Part shown: positions 17,831 to 26,379 of the stretch, piece by piece | Numbering within the stretch: position 1 is the first letter of the stretch | Layout of the letters: every line of letters starts with the position of its first letter | NCBI RefSeq assembly: GCF_009765985.1 | Contig: NZ_LMUM01000037.1 | Span: 897,025-961,024 of the forward strand | From: Acidobacterium sp. S8 | GTDB lineage: Bacteria; Acidobacteriota; Terriglobia; Terriglobales; Acidobacteriaceae | Direction of reading: 5' to 3' | Length of the DNA stretch: 64,000 bases | The notes under the pieces: generated by a model | Databases searched by the model: none | The model's input: the letters and a program-made list of their open reading frames with translations, nothing else | What the model was told of the DNA's origin: nothing | Position numbers and translations under genes: made by a program

Positions 17831-19729
17831 ATGTCCGAAAGTCTTCCCAATGCTGTGCCTACGCGCCGCCTCCCGCAGCAGCCAAGTCTGGAGCAGCTCA
17901 AGAAACAAGCCAAGGATTTATTGGAACGGTATCGCGCTCACGACCCGGCAACCGTGGCGGAGATACAGCAGTTCGAGCGCAAGCCTGATCCTGCTACGTT
18001 CGCGTTACACGACGCACAGCGCGTACTCGCCCGGGCTTATGGCTATCCAAGCTGGGCAAAGCTCAAAGCATTCGTGGACGGCGTCAACGTGGTCCGGTTT
18101 ATGGAAGCAGTCAAGATAGGTGATGCGGCACAGGTTCGCAAGATGCTCGTGTCCCGCTCTGAACTCGTGGATATGGACGTGAGCGCTAACGACGAGCATC
18201 GCGCCATACATTTCGCCGTACTGCGCCGCGATACGGCGATGGTGAGGCTGTTGATGGAGGCCGGCTCCGATGCCCGCAAAGGGATATTCCCGCACCGGGA
18301 CGCCACTTCTGCGTTCAGCCTCGCCCGTGACAGGGATTACGGCGAACTCGTCGCCATCATCGAAGAAGAAGAGCGGCAGCGACGGGCCGAAATGAGTTGT
18401 CCGAATGCCACGGTTTCCCCGGTTCAGGATGAGATCAGTAGCGCCATTATGCGCGGCGACCGTGATACCGCCATGCGCCTGCTGGATGCAGATCGCTCCC
18501 TGATTCAGGCTTGCGATCGCGACGGCGCGACACCGCTGCACATTGCAGCGCAGCAAACGGATGTCGAACTGATTGCCTGGCTGCTGAAGCGCCGCGCAAA
18601 TGTACGGAAAAAAGACCTGCATGATCTTATGGCACTTGATCGCGCGGCACTTGCCGCTGGTCCTGGTAGCAATCAGCACGCTCGTAGATTTCCCGATATC
18701 GCCCGATTGTTGCTGGAGGGTGGGGCAGAGATGACTATCTATGTCGCCGTAGCGTTGGCAGATGCTCCGCGCGTCCGGACACTGATTAGCACTAATCCGG
18801 AAGTATTGCGCAGAATTGGAACCTGGAGTGGTGGACTTCTCACATTGGCCGTCAATTATGGACATCTTGAAATCGCCAGTCTGTTGCTCGATTTGGGCGC
18901 CGATGTAGATGAACGAGTCATGCTTGAAGAGCTGGAAACGCCAGCCCTTAGTTGGGGCATGCCTCTTTGGTGCGCGGCTCTGGCTGGAAATTTTGCAATG
19001 GTCAAGTTGCTTCTCGACAGAGGTGCCGATCCTAATGCCAATGTTTATGCCTCCGGCTGGCCGCTTAACAAAGCGTGGAATCACAAGGACGAGTCTGTAA
19101 AGAATCTGCTTTTGGAGCGTGGTGCTAAGCGGACGCCGTATATGGTTGCCGAAACACACGATGTCAACGAAGCGACGCGGCTGTTGAAAGCAGATCCGAG
19201 TGAGGAGGTTATACAGGAGCTTCTATGGTCTGCCGCCGATCACGGATGTCCAGAGATCGTTGCGCTGGCATTACCACATCTCAAATGGCCACTCGATGAT
19301 CCGAGATGGCACTGGGTGCTGATTCAACCTCCGCGAGGCACGAGTGGTGGTGATGCAGACAACGAAGGTCAGTTCCGCTGCATGGCCTTGTTGCTACAGC
19401 ACGGAATCGATCCCAATATCACACGCTTTGGCCAGACAGTTCTGCATTTCACGGCGGCGCGACAGGGCGGTTTGAGCGATGAGGACAGAGCGCATTTTGC
19501 TTCCATGCTGCTCGATCACGGAGCGCGCCCAGACTTGCGAGATGACCTGCTGCGCTCGACACCTTTGGGCTGGGCCTGCCGCTGGGGGCGACCGAAACTA
19601 GCCCAGTTACTGATCGAACGTGGGGCGCCGGTGAAGGAACCAGATGCGGAGCCCTGGGCAACGCCGGAAGCCTGGGCAGCGAAAATGAAGCACGACGCGG
19701 TGCTCGAACTTTTGCGCCGAAACCGGTGA
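17831..19729 (+). CDS. Ankyrin-repeat protein
   Basis: 632 residues; AAAGGAGAT lies directly upstream of ATG 17831. No signal peptide or membrane segment is seen, so it is probably cytoplasmic. An N-terminal helical region (about 18-75: LEQLKKQAKDLLERYRAHDP ... YGYPSWAKLKAFVDG), seen in other ankyrin proteins of soil bacteria, precedes ankyrin units across about 80-630, for example DGATPLHIAAQQTDVELIAW, GHLEIASLLLDLGADVDER and FAMVKLLLDRGADPNANV. No enzymatic motif is visible; ankyrins bind proteins. It stands alone between the carboxylase pair and the receptor unit. Confidence 0.88.
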   Translation: MSESLPNAVPTRRLPQQPSLEQLKKQAKDLLERYRAHDPATVAEIQQFERKPDPATFALHDAQRVLARAYGYPSWAKLKAFVDGVNVVRFMEAVKIGDAAQVRKMLVSRSELVDMDVSANDEHRAIHFAVLRRDTAMVRLLMEAGSDARKGIFPHRDATSAFSLARDRDYGELVAIIEEEERQRRAEMSCPNATVSPVQDEISSAIMRGDRDTAMRLLDADRSLIQACDRDGATPLHIAAQQTDVELIAWLLKRRANVRKKDLHDLMALDRAALAAGPGSNQHARRFPDIARLLLEGGAEMTIYVAVALADAPRVRTLISTNPEVLRRIGTWSGGLLTLAVNYGHLEIASLLLDLGADVDERVMLEELETPALSWGMPLWCAALAGNFAMVKLLLDRGADPNANVYASGWPLNKAWNHKDESVKNLLLERGAKRTPYMVAETHDVNEATRLLKADPSEEVIQELLWSAADHGCPEIVALALPHLKWPLDDPRWHWVLIQPPRGTSGGDADNEGQFRCMALLLQHGIDPNITRFGQTVLHFTAARQGGLSDEDRAHFASMLLDHGARPDLRDDLLRSTPLGWACRWGRPKLAQLLIERGAPVKEPDAEPWATPEAWAAKMKHDAVLELLRRNR

Positions 19730-19743
19730 CTTAGCGGTGAATT

Positions 19744-19772
19744 TTGCGTCTATATTGCTAATGCAATATAGT
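19744..19772 (+). promoter_or_regulatory. Candidate promoter of the small protein/receptor unit
   Basis: TTGCGT (19744-19749), exactly 17 nt, TATAGT (19767-19772). The predicted start of transcription (about 19779) is only a few bases before ATG 19783, and no ribosome binding site precedes that ATG, so the mRNA may be leaderless. Confidence 0.45.
19750..19771. promoter_or_regulatory. Operator-like inverted repeat
   Basis: CTATATTGC (19750-19758), spacer TAAT, GCAATATAG (19763-19771): 9-bp perfect arms, AT-rich against the background. It fills the spacer and overlaps the -10 of the predicted promoter, the usual place for a repressor of the Fur/Zur or MarR/TetR type. The regulator is not in the window. 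Confidence 0.6.
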
Positions 19773-19782
19773 TAAGCTTAAG

Positions 19783-20115
19783 ATGCGTGGATTTCGTACA
19801 AGCGAGCGATCCCAGCTATCCCGTGCCCAGCTAAGCTGGACGCGCTGGATAGCGGTGCTCTGCGTTGCGCTTGTCATGCTGATCGGATTCATCCAGGTCG
19901 TGCATACGCATCCCGACGGCCAGGTAGATCACGAAGGCTGCTCGCTTTGCAATACGGCGCACCATGCGGTGCAGACGGTTGCACTGGTAACACTCTCCGT
20001 GTCGGTCCGTCCGGTATGGCGGCTCGCTTCAGAAAAGCCATTGGATCGGCCGCGCCAGAAAGTTCTGCATAAGTTGGCCAACCGGCCTCCGCCTGTATCC
20101 CAGATTGCTGCCTAA
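19783..20115 (+). CDS. Small His/Cys-rich membrane protein (DUF2946-like)
   Basis: 110 residues. A single membrane helix (about 22-40) is followed immediately by a cluster of possible metal ligands: His41, His43, His50, Cys53, Cys56, His60, His61 (HTHPDG...CSLCNTAHH), then a hydrophobic patch (64-75) and a basic Pro-rich tail. The order helix, HxH, CxxC resembles DUF2946-type proteins found beside copper or zinc uptake genes; this assignment is by pattern only. It lies 49 nt before the TonB-dependent receptor, on the same strand and behind the operator-like repeat, which suggests joint, metal-linked control. Confidence 0.72.
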   Translation: MRGFRTSERSQLSRAQLSWTRWIAVLCVALVMLIGFIQVVHTHPDGQVDHEGCSLCNTAHHAVQTVALVTLSVSVRPVWRLASEKPLDRPRQKVLHKLANRPPPVSQIAA

Positions 20116-20164
20116 ACCGGCTTTTATCTGGGGAAACACACAACAGGCTTTTGGAGGTCTTATT

Positions 20165-22897
20165 ATGCGCACGCTTCTACGTCGCGTCCTTTCTGCTTTT
20201 CTTTTCACCTGCAGTTTGATTTTTTTGCCGGCAGCATTTTGTGCACAGGCAACCGGCAATTCCGGCACGGTCAGCGGTACGGTCACTGATCCCAGCGGCG
20301 CAGTGATTCCTGGCGCCACGGTTTCCATTCACAATCCGGTCAGCAAGTATGAGCGTACGGCCACGACCGACAACGCGGGACATTACCAGTTTCCTAATAT
20401 CCCTCTGAATCCGTATCACCTTATCGTGGCGATGACGGGATTCAGCAATGCTGCGCAGGATGTGGATGTAGTTTCCACTGTTCCTGTGACCGCCAATATC
20501 AGCTTGAAGCTCGGAGAGGCTGCGGATACGACGGTCGTAGTGACCGGCGAAGACCTCGTCGAGAACGATACGAGCATGCACACGGACATCGATCGCGGGC
20601 TTTTTCAAAAGTTGCCGCTTGAGAGCCAGTCTTCATCGGTGAGTTCGATGGTGACGCTGGCCTCCCCTGGTGTAGCCGCGGATTCGAACGGAATGTTCCA
20701 CGGGCTTGGCGACCATGCCTCGAACTCATTCTCTGTCGACGGCCAGCCGATCACCGATCAGCAGAGCAAGACCTTCTCGAATCAAATTCCGGCTGAGTCG
20801 GTGCAATCGCTCGAAGTGATCGATGGCGCGCCTCCGGCTGAGTATGGGGACAAGACAAGTCTCGTCATTAAAGCTACGACTCGGTCGGGACAGGGTGTGA
20901 ACAAGCCTACCGGCACCATTTACACCTCGTACGGAGCTTTTGGTTCCGCGAGCGGAGGTTTCGATCTCGGCTATGGCGGCGACAGCTGGGGCAACTTTAT
21001 TGCCGCCAGCGGCATGAAGACCAGCCGTTTTCTCGATCCGCCGGAGTTCGTGGTCTTTCACGACAAGGGCAACCTGCAGAATATATTTGACCGTGCCGAT
21101 TATCAGTTCACGCAAAAGGATTCCATCCATCTGAACCTGAACTACAGCCGCTCGTGGTTTCAGACGCCGAATGCGTATGACAACCTGAATGTTCTGGACC
21201 AGAACGGAAACAGTGTTGGCGACACCGATCAGAAGTCGAAGATCGAAACCTTCAACATTTCGCCAACGTATACGCGGCTTGTAAGCCAGTATTCGGTGCT
21301 TAATCTTGGCGCTTACGCGCGTAAAGACGCATATAACTACTTTCCGAGCAGCAATCCCTTCGCCGATCTTGGTCCCATCCAGCAGGAGAGTATCGGGCAG
21401 CGACGGACGCTTTTGAACGCGGGAGCGCACGGGGATATCTCGTATGTGCGCGGCGCTCATAACTTCAAGGCCGGGGCGGTTTACGAACAGACGATCCTGC
21501 GGGAGAACGATTTACTCGGCATCGTCAGTCCTACGCTCAATTCCCCATGCGTCGATGGAAACGGCAAGCCGGTCAGTGGATACAGCAATCCCTCGCAGTG
21601 CGCCGCAGCGGGATTATTTCCGAATGACGGGTCCAATCCGAATGTAACGGCGACGCCATTCAACCCCATTCTTCTGCCATATGATCTGACGCGCGGCGGC
21701 GGCCTCTTCGGCTTCGACGGGCACACGGACGTAAAGGAACTAGCGCTTTATATCGAAGATCAGATCACCAAGGGAAACTGGCTCTTTAATGTCGGCATTC
21801 GCGGCGATCTGTACAACGGGCTGACAACGGCCAGCCAGGCGGAGCCTCGCCTCGGTACGGCTTACAGCTTCAAGCGGACGAACACAGTCCTGCGCGCTTC
21901 TTACGCGCGAACGCTTGAGACTCCGTTCAATGAAAACCTTGTGCTCTCGAGCCACGGGTGCGTCGATCCGGTGCTCTCTCCGCTGCTTCTGTGCACGCCG
22001 GGGGTGTCGAGCAATCTGCCTCCCGGTTTCCGGAATGAGTTCCATGCCGGCTTCCAGCAGGCGTTTGGCAAGAACCTGGTGCTGAGCGGCGAGTACATCT
22101 GGAAGTACACGCATGGGGCGTGGGATTTCAGTGTACTCGGCAATACGCCGATCACCTTCCCGATCAGCTGGCACAACTCGAAGATTCCCGGCTTCACGCT
22201 GCGGGCTGATGTGCCGGATTTCCACGGTGTCAGCGCTTTCGTCGTTATGTCGTCGGTGGCAGCCCGGTTCTTCCCGCCACAAAATGGCGGCGCCGGCGCT
22301 ACCGTTGGTCAGAGCGGATATCCCTTCCGCATTGACCACGACGAGCGCTACAACGAGACGACCCACCTCCAGTACGCACTGCCGTTCCGCAAGAGCTCGT
22401 GGTTCAGCTTCAACTGGCGCTACGACAGCGGACTTGTGGCCGGGGCGGTACCTTGCTACAACACCACCGATCCGAACAGTGGGTGCGGTGGAACTTCGAT
22501 TACGCTGCCCGATGGCCGGCCGGGGATCGATCTGAGCGGCCTGACTGCCGACCAGCAGTTCGAGGCCGGACTTGCCTGCGACGGTGTCCGTGCTACTCCG
22601 ACGTCAGGTTTTACAGCCTGCGATGCGAATGGACTTTCATCCAACCTGGTGAAGATTCCTGCTCTGGGAACCGAGAACAATGACAAGAACCCGCCGCGTG
22701 TGCAGCCGCGCAGCCTGTTCGATATGGCAGCCGGCGAGGACAATCTCTTCAATGGCGATCGCCACCGTTGGGGAGCGCGTGTGACTGCTGTCAACGTGAC
22801 GAATAAGTACGCGCTGTACAACTTTCTCTCGACCTTCAGCGGCACGCACTACGTGACGCCTCGGGCGATTACGGGACAGATTTCGTTCTCGTTCTAA
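20165..22897 (+). CDS. TonB-dependent outer-membrane receptor with carboxypeptidase-regulatory domain
   Basis: 910 residues from ATG 20165, chosen because GGAGG (20153-20157) lies 7 nt upstream and a signal peptide (FTCSLIFLPAAFCAQA) then starts the protein. After it comes a carboxypeptidase-regulatory-like beta-sandwich (about 35-115: SGTVTDPSGAVIPGATVSI), a TonB plug (about 130-240: SNSFSVDGQPITDQQSKTF, SLEVIDGAPPAEYG) and an outer-membrane beta-barrel to the C-terminal Phe (ITGQISFSF). This Oar-like architecture is typical of Acidobacteria and Bacteroidetes. The ligand is unknown; pairing with the His/Cys-rich protein suggests a metal complex (inference). Confidence 0.92.
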   Translation: MRTLLRRVLSAFLFTCSLIFLPAAFCAQATGNSGTVSGTVTDPSGAVIPGATVSIHNPVSKYERTATTDNAGHYQFPNIPLNPYHLIVAMTGFSNAAQDVDVVSTVPVTANISLKLGEAADTTVVVTGEDLVENDTSMHTDIDRGLFQKLPLESQSSSVSSMVTLASPGVAADSNGMFHGLGDHASNSFSVDGQPITDQQSKTFSNQIPAESVQSLEVIDGAPPAEYGDKTSLVIKATTRSGQGVNKPTGTIYTSYGAFGSASGGFDLGYGGDSWGNFIAASGMKTSRFLDPPEFVVFHDKGNLQNIFDRADYQFTQKDSIHLNLNYSRSWFQTPNAYDNLNVLDQNGNSVGDTDQKSKIETFNISPTYTRLVSQYSVLNLGAYARKDAYNYFPSSNPFADLGPIQQESIGQRRTLLNAGAHGDISYVRGAHNFKAGAVYEQTILRENDLLGIVSPTLNSPCVDGNGKPVSGYSNPSQCAAAGLFPNDGSNPNVTATPFNPILLPYDLTRGGGLFGFDGHTDVKELALYIEDQITKGNWLFNVGIRGDLYNGLTTASQAEPRLGTAYSFKRTNTVLRASYARTLETPFNENLVLSSHGCVDPVLSPLLLCTPGVSSNLPPGFRNEFHAGFQQAFGKNLVLSGEYIWKYTHGAWDFSVLGNTPITFPISWHNSKIPGFTLRADVPDFHGVSAFVVMSSVAARFFPPQNGGAGATVGQSGYPFRIDHDERYNETTHLQYALPFRKSSWFSFNWRYDSGLVAGAVPCYNTTDPNSGCGGTSITLPDGRPGIDLSGLTADQQFEAGLACDGVRATPTSGFTACDANGLSSNLVKIPALGTENNDKNPPRVQPRSLFDMAAGEDNLFNGDRHRWGARVTAVNVTNKYALYNFLSTFSGTHYVTPRAITGQISFSF

Positions 22898-22905
22898 TGC
22901 TGTTT

Positions 22906-22929
22906 GGTGCCCCGCGCTGCGGTGCGGGG
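22906..22929 (+). terminator. GGTGCCCC-headed hairpin after the receptor gene
   Basis: CCCCGC (22910-22915), 8-nt loop, GCGGGG (22924-22929), preceded by GGTG and starting 8 nt after the receptor stop; TTTT comes 14 nt later. It has the same head as the 32-nt repeats but a different stem. Confidence 0.55.
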
Positions 22930-22954
22930 TACCCCCTCCCCCTTTTGTATAAAA

Positions 22955-22986
22955 CCCCAGGTTAGCTTCGCGAACCTGGGGCACCC
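22955..22986 (-). repeat. 32-nt dispersed palindromic repeat, copy A (also a terminator)
   Basis: Plus strand CCCCAGGTT (22955-22963) and AACCTGGGG (22973-22981) form a 9-bp stem; the minus strand reads GGGTGCCCC-head, hairpin, then TTTT. It begins 26 nt after the stop of the minus-strand oxidoreductase, so it is placed to end that transcript. Confidence 0.85.
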
Positions 22987-23012
22987 GGTGGTTTCGAGGT
23001 AAGGCTGGAATT

Positions 23013-24005
23013 TCAGGCTACTGTTTGCTTGTTTCCGGTGTGCCAGCTTTTGTAGGCGGCATCCAGAACGCGCTGGTTGTGCAGGCCGTCTTCGCCGGTG
23101 GCGAGGTATTCGCCGCGTCCTGCGATGGCGGCCGAGAAGCTGTCGAGCATGCGGCTATAGGCATCATCGTTTGAGACGCGCTGGTGGGCGGCTACCTTGT
23201 CCTGGCGGTAAAGGACGACATCAACCGGATGATCAACGGTGAGACCGTTCTCGCAGAGGATGACGCCGGTTTCGCCGGTGACTTCCATGAGCGAGCGATA
23301 GGAGCCGCGGGTGGTGACGGTGACGGCTCCCATGGCCCCGTTTCCGAAGGCGAAACTGACGACGGCATGCGATTCGACGGCACCGGAATGTGCGTCTTTA
23401 TGGGCCAGGGTGCTGACCTCGGTGATATCAGTATTGAGCACGAAGCGCAGGCCGTCGAGGCAGTGAATGGCCACGTCGCCGATGGGGCCTCCGGTGGCGA
23501 GAGATGGATCGTAGATCCAGGCGCGCGGGCTCTTGTCGGCGTTGTAGCAAAACTGTGAATGCGCGAGCAGCGGCTGGCCGATGCGGCCTTCGGCGATCCA
23601 TTCGCGGATAAGCTGGATGCTTGAGTTGTAGCGCATGTTCTGGGCTACTCCGAAGACGACTCCGGCGGCGCGAGTGGCAAAGAGCATCTGCTCGACTTCG
23701 GAGGCGTTGAGCGCGAGAGGCTTTTCGCATAGGACGTGTTTGCCGTGTTGCGCTGCGAGGAGGACGTGCGGGAGATGCAGTGCGTCGGGCGACGCGATGA
23801 AGACGGCGTCAATTTCAGGCGAGGCGCAGAGCTCTTCAGCGGAATTGAAGATACGCGGGATGTTGTACTCGCGGCCGTTCGCTGCAGCCTTTGCGGGATC
23901 GCGCCGCCACATGCCTGTCAGCGTGGATTCCTTTGCTTCGGCAAAGCCGGGAAGCATGCGTTTGATGGCGTGATGGCCGAAACCGAGGATGCCGTAGCGG
24001 GTCAT
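23013..24005 (-). CDS. Gfo/Idh/MocA-family NAD(P)-dependent oxidoreductase
   Basis: 330 residues from ATG 24005, preferred over TTG 24020 because GGAG lies 6-9 nt upstream and the Rossmann strand then starts the protein. The nucleotide-binding motif GILGFGHHAIKRM (GxGxxxxxx variant) is at the N-terminus; IDAVFIASPDALHLPHVLLA and GKHVLCEKPLALN carry the family EKP lysine; DVAIHCLDGLRF gives the C-terminal-domain His. These enzymes oxidise or reduce sugars and inositols; the substrate is not predictable. The gene appears monocistronic between hairpin repeats. Confidence 0.92.
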   Translation of the reverse strand: MTRYGILGFGHHAIKRMLPGFAEAKESTLTGMWRRDPAKAAANGREYNIPRIFNSAEELCASPEIDAVFIASPDALHLPHVLLAAQHGKHVLCEKPLALNASEVEQMLFATRAAGVVFGVAQNMRYNSSIQLIREWIAEGRIGQPLLAHSQFCYNADKSPRAWIYDPSLATGGPIGDVAIHCLDGLRFVLNTDITEVSTLAHKDAHSGAVESHAVVSFAFGNGAMGAVTVTTRGSYRSLMEVTGETGVILCENGLTVDHPVDVVLYRQDKVAAHQRVSNDDAYSRMLDSFSAAIAGRGEYLATGEDGLHNQRVLDAAYKSWHTGNKQTVA

Positions 24006-24129
24006 GTGATCTCCGTTCAATTGGGGTGAACCCCTCTCCTTTTTCTACCATTGTTCGGTGGAGTGATTGGCGTAAACCATAGGGGTGAATGGGGGTTCAA
24101 GTGGCTTGATTTTAGAGTGAAATGAGAAT

Positions 24130-24163
24130 CCCCACCCTTCGCTTCGCTCAGAATGGGGCACCC
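24130..24163 (-). repeat. Related hairpin repeat, GCGAAGC class with GGGTGCCCC head
   Basis: Minus strand GGGTGCCCCA - TTCTGAGCGAAGCGAAGGG - TGGGG: same head and CCCCA/TGGGG closing arms as the 32-nt repeat but another interior, matching 3815-3833. It lies 22 nt beyond copy B, so two elements follow the surA-like gene in tandem. Confidence 0.6.
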
Positions 24164-24184
24164 AGGCTGGCTCTGATGGTAAAA

Positions 24185-24216
24185 ACCCCAGGTTAGCTTC
24201 GCGAACCTGGGGCACC
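24185..24216 (-). repeat. 32-nt dispersed palindromic repeat, copy B (also a terminator)
   Basis: Identical to copy A over 32 nt. On the minus strand the hairpin is followed by TTTTT and begins 24 nt after the stop of the SurA-like gene. Confidence 0.85.
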
Positions 24217-24240
24217 CGTGACTGTGAGGTGATTCGTTTT

Positions 24241-25404
24241 CTACTGTGCGCCGTTCTTGAAGACTTCCTCGGCGAAGAAGTTTTCTACGCGGGCTTCGTC
24301 GCGCAGCATTTCGAGATACGCGTTGCGGAGAAGCTGGACGCGGGCATCGCGCAACTGGCCGCGGATGCTCTGCTGTACGCGAGGATCGTTCAGCTCGCGC
24401 TGTCCGGCGGCCTGCTTGTCGAGCAGCTTGTAGATGGCGTAGCCGATGGTCTTGTGCTGGTTGTCGTAGACCGGCATGATCTCGGTGATCTGGCCGGGCT
24501 GGATTTTCGACATGACAGCGTAGACCTCCGGGCTTGCGTGCAGCTGTGACTCAGAGACGAAGCCCATATCGCCACCGTTTGAAGCAGTATCAGGACGCTC
24601 GGAGAAGTTCTGCGCCAGCAGGCCGAAATCTTCGCCGCTTTCGAGGCGGTTGTGCAGCGTTTCAATCTTCTTCTTTGCTTCGGCGTCGTTGGTTGCCTTG
24701 CTGTTCTGCAGGTTGATGCTCTGCTGCTGCGGTGGCAGCGGCTGGCCGGTGACCATGATCTGCGCGAGGTGATACATGGGCTCGATCAGATTGAACTCGG
24801 CCTTGTGCGCGTTGTAATACGTGGCGATGTCGGCGTCGGTAATGTTGATCTTCGAGTTGATCTCTTTGTTGAGAAGCTTGTCCTCGGTCTTCGAGCGGCG
24901 AACCTGGCGCTTCAGATCGTCAAGGGTGAGGTGCTTGGCGGCGAGGCGCTTGTTGAACTCGTCCTGGGTGAAAGGCGCCTTGAATTCGTTGATCTGATTA
25001 TCGATTTCCTCATCGGTCGCCGTGAGATTGAGCTTGGTGGCGCGCTCGAGCAGGATCTCTTCGTCAATGAGCTGGCGGATGAGGTTGAGACGCACGATGT
25101 CTGCCTGCTCTTTGGATGGCTGCTGCTGCGATTCGCCGAGATTGTTCTCGTAAAGCTTTTCCACTTCCGAGCGCATGATGGGCTTGCCGTTGACGGTAGC
25201 AACCACATCGGGGCCATGGGTGCGGCGGCAGCCAATGCCGACCAGGCAGAGAGCAGCCACGCCGACAAAGGCCATCTGCTGCGGAAGATTCAATACGCTA
25301 AAACGGGAAACGCGAGTGGCTTTCGATGGACGCTGCAATACATATCTCCTTGGAAGCGCGACGGCCGCGCTCACCAGTTCTTTCAGCATAATCTGCGGAC
25401 TCAT
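24241..25404 (-). CDS. surA: SurA-like periplasmic peptidyl-prolyl isomerase
   Basis: 387 residues. A basic N-terminal stretch leads to a hydrophobic signal near 44-58 ending in CLVGIGC, an imperfect lipobox (Gly at -3), so membrane anchoring is only possible. A SurA_N-type chaperone domain follows (about 65-195: VNGKPIMRSEVEKLYENNL, LIDEEILLERATKLNL), then one PpiC rotamase domain (about 210-345: FGLLAQNFSERPDTASNGGDMG). E. coli SurA has two PpiC domains; one is usual outside Proteobacteria. It chaperones unfolded outer-membrane proteins. It starts 16 nt after the DsbA-like gene, with lptD upstream on the same strand. Confidence 0.88.
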   Translation of the reverse strand: MSPQIMLKELVSAAVALPRRYVLQRPSKATRVSRFSVLNLPQQMAFVGVAALCLVGIGCRRTHGPDVVATVNGKPIMRSEVEKLYENNLGESQQQPSKEQADIVRLNLIRQLIDEEILLERATKLNLTATDEEIDNQINEFKAPFTQDEFNKRLAAKHLTLDDLKRQVRRSKTEDKLLNKEINSKINITDADIATYYNAHKAEFNLIEPMYHLAQIMVTGQPLPPQQQSINLQNSKATNDAEAKKKIETLHNRLESGEDFGLLAQNFSERPDTASNGGDMGFVSESQLHASPEVYAVMSKIQPGQITEIMPVYDNQHKTIGYAIYKLLDKQAAGQRELNDPRVQQSIRGQLRDARVQLLRNAYLEMLRDEARVENFFAEEVFKNGAQ

Positions 25405-25420
25405 TGAAGGAAAGCCGCCG

Positions 25421-26377
25421 TCATCTTCCGCCCGGATTCTTTGCCGGAGCTTGCTGTGCGGTTGCCGGTTCGGGAGGCGGGGTGATGCCTTCCGCTTTCA
25501 GGGCGCGATCGATCGCGAGCCAGACCTGCGATTCGGGCAGCGCTCCGGAGAGACGCTCGCCATTGATGAAGAGTGTCGGGGTGCCATCCACGCCGAGGGC
25601 GTCGCCTTCTTTGAGCGAAGAGCGAACGACGGAGTCGTCCTGCTTCGTGAGGCAGGCATTCAGCTTTGTAGTGTCGAGCTTGCTGCGCTGGCCCTCGTCG
25701 CGTGCCAGCTTATCGAGCGTTGCGGCGGACTTGGCTGGATCGCGGTCGGGGCCGGTAACGTCTTCTCCATGGGTGTGCAGGTAATCGACGTAGTTCCAAT
25801 AGGCGCTGGGGTTCTGAGTGGCGAGGCAGTTGGCGTCAATCGAAGCGCGGAGGGCCCAGGGGTGGATTTCGAGCAGCGGGAAATCTTTATAGACGACTTT
25901 GATCTGATCCTTGTAGCGATTCAGAGTGTCGGGAAAGAGCTGCGCGTGCATGCGGGCGCAGTAGGGGCATTCGAGGTCATCGAAATTGATGATGGTGACC
26001 TTGGCCTGCGGATTGCCGCGCATGGGGCGGTTGCCGGTAGAAATCTCGTCGGAGGGGTCTTTGCTCAGATCCCATTTAGAGAGGCGCGCGAGGGTGTTGC
26101 CATCCTTCGAGATGAGGAAGTTCAACGACTGGCGCTTGGTGGGATCGGTGGCGGACGAAAACGTAATCGGGACGGTGTCGTATCCTGCGATGTCACTTTT
26201 GCTGCGTGCTCCGACCTCGACGTTCCAATCCTGCGGGACATTGAGCTGCGTGCGCACAAGTATCTCGATGCGACGATCTACTTTGGGATTGCGGGGAGCG
26301 TCCTGGGCCTTGCACCCGGCTGCGAGAAGTACGAAGAGGCAGCCAAAAAGAAAACGGGTTCGAAACAAGAAAACCAC
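25421..26377 (-). CDS. DsbA-like thioredoxin-fold lipoprotein
   Basis: 318 residues from GTG 26377. Signal peptide with lipobox LLAAGC (Cys22). An N-terminal domain of about 90 residues without a recognised family precedes the thioredoxin fold, which has the active site Cys137-Pro-Tyr-Cys140 (DDLECPYCARMH), a helical insertion typical of DsbA, and the cis-Pro loop GVDGTPTLFING. CPYC resembles the DsbA/DsbC-type redox site, so it may form or shuffle disulfides, probably in the periplasm and tethered by lipid. It lies between lptD and the surA-like gene. Its Shine-Dalgarno GGGAGAA is inside a hairpin (26380-26395). Confidence 0.9.
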   Translation of the reverse strand: MVFLFRTRFLFGCLFVLLAAGCKAQDAPRNPKVDRRIEILVRTQLNVPQDWNVEVGARSKSDIAGYDTVPITFSSATDPTKRQSLNFLISKDGNTLARLSKWDLSKDPSDEISTGNRPMRGNPQAKVTIINFDDLECPYCARMHAQLFPDTLNRYKDQIKVVYKDFPLLEIHPWALRASIDANCLATQNPSAYWNYVDYLHTHGEDVTGPDRDPAKSAATLDKLARDEGQRSKLDTTKLNACLTKQDDSVVRSSLKEGDALGVDGTPTLFINGERLSGALPESQVWLAIDRALKAEGITPPPEPATAQQAPAKNPGGR

Positions 26378-26379
26378 CT

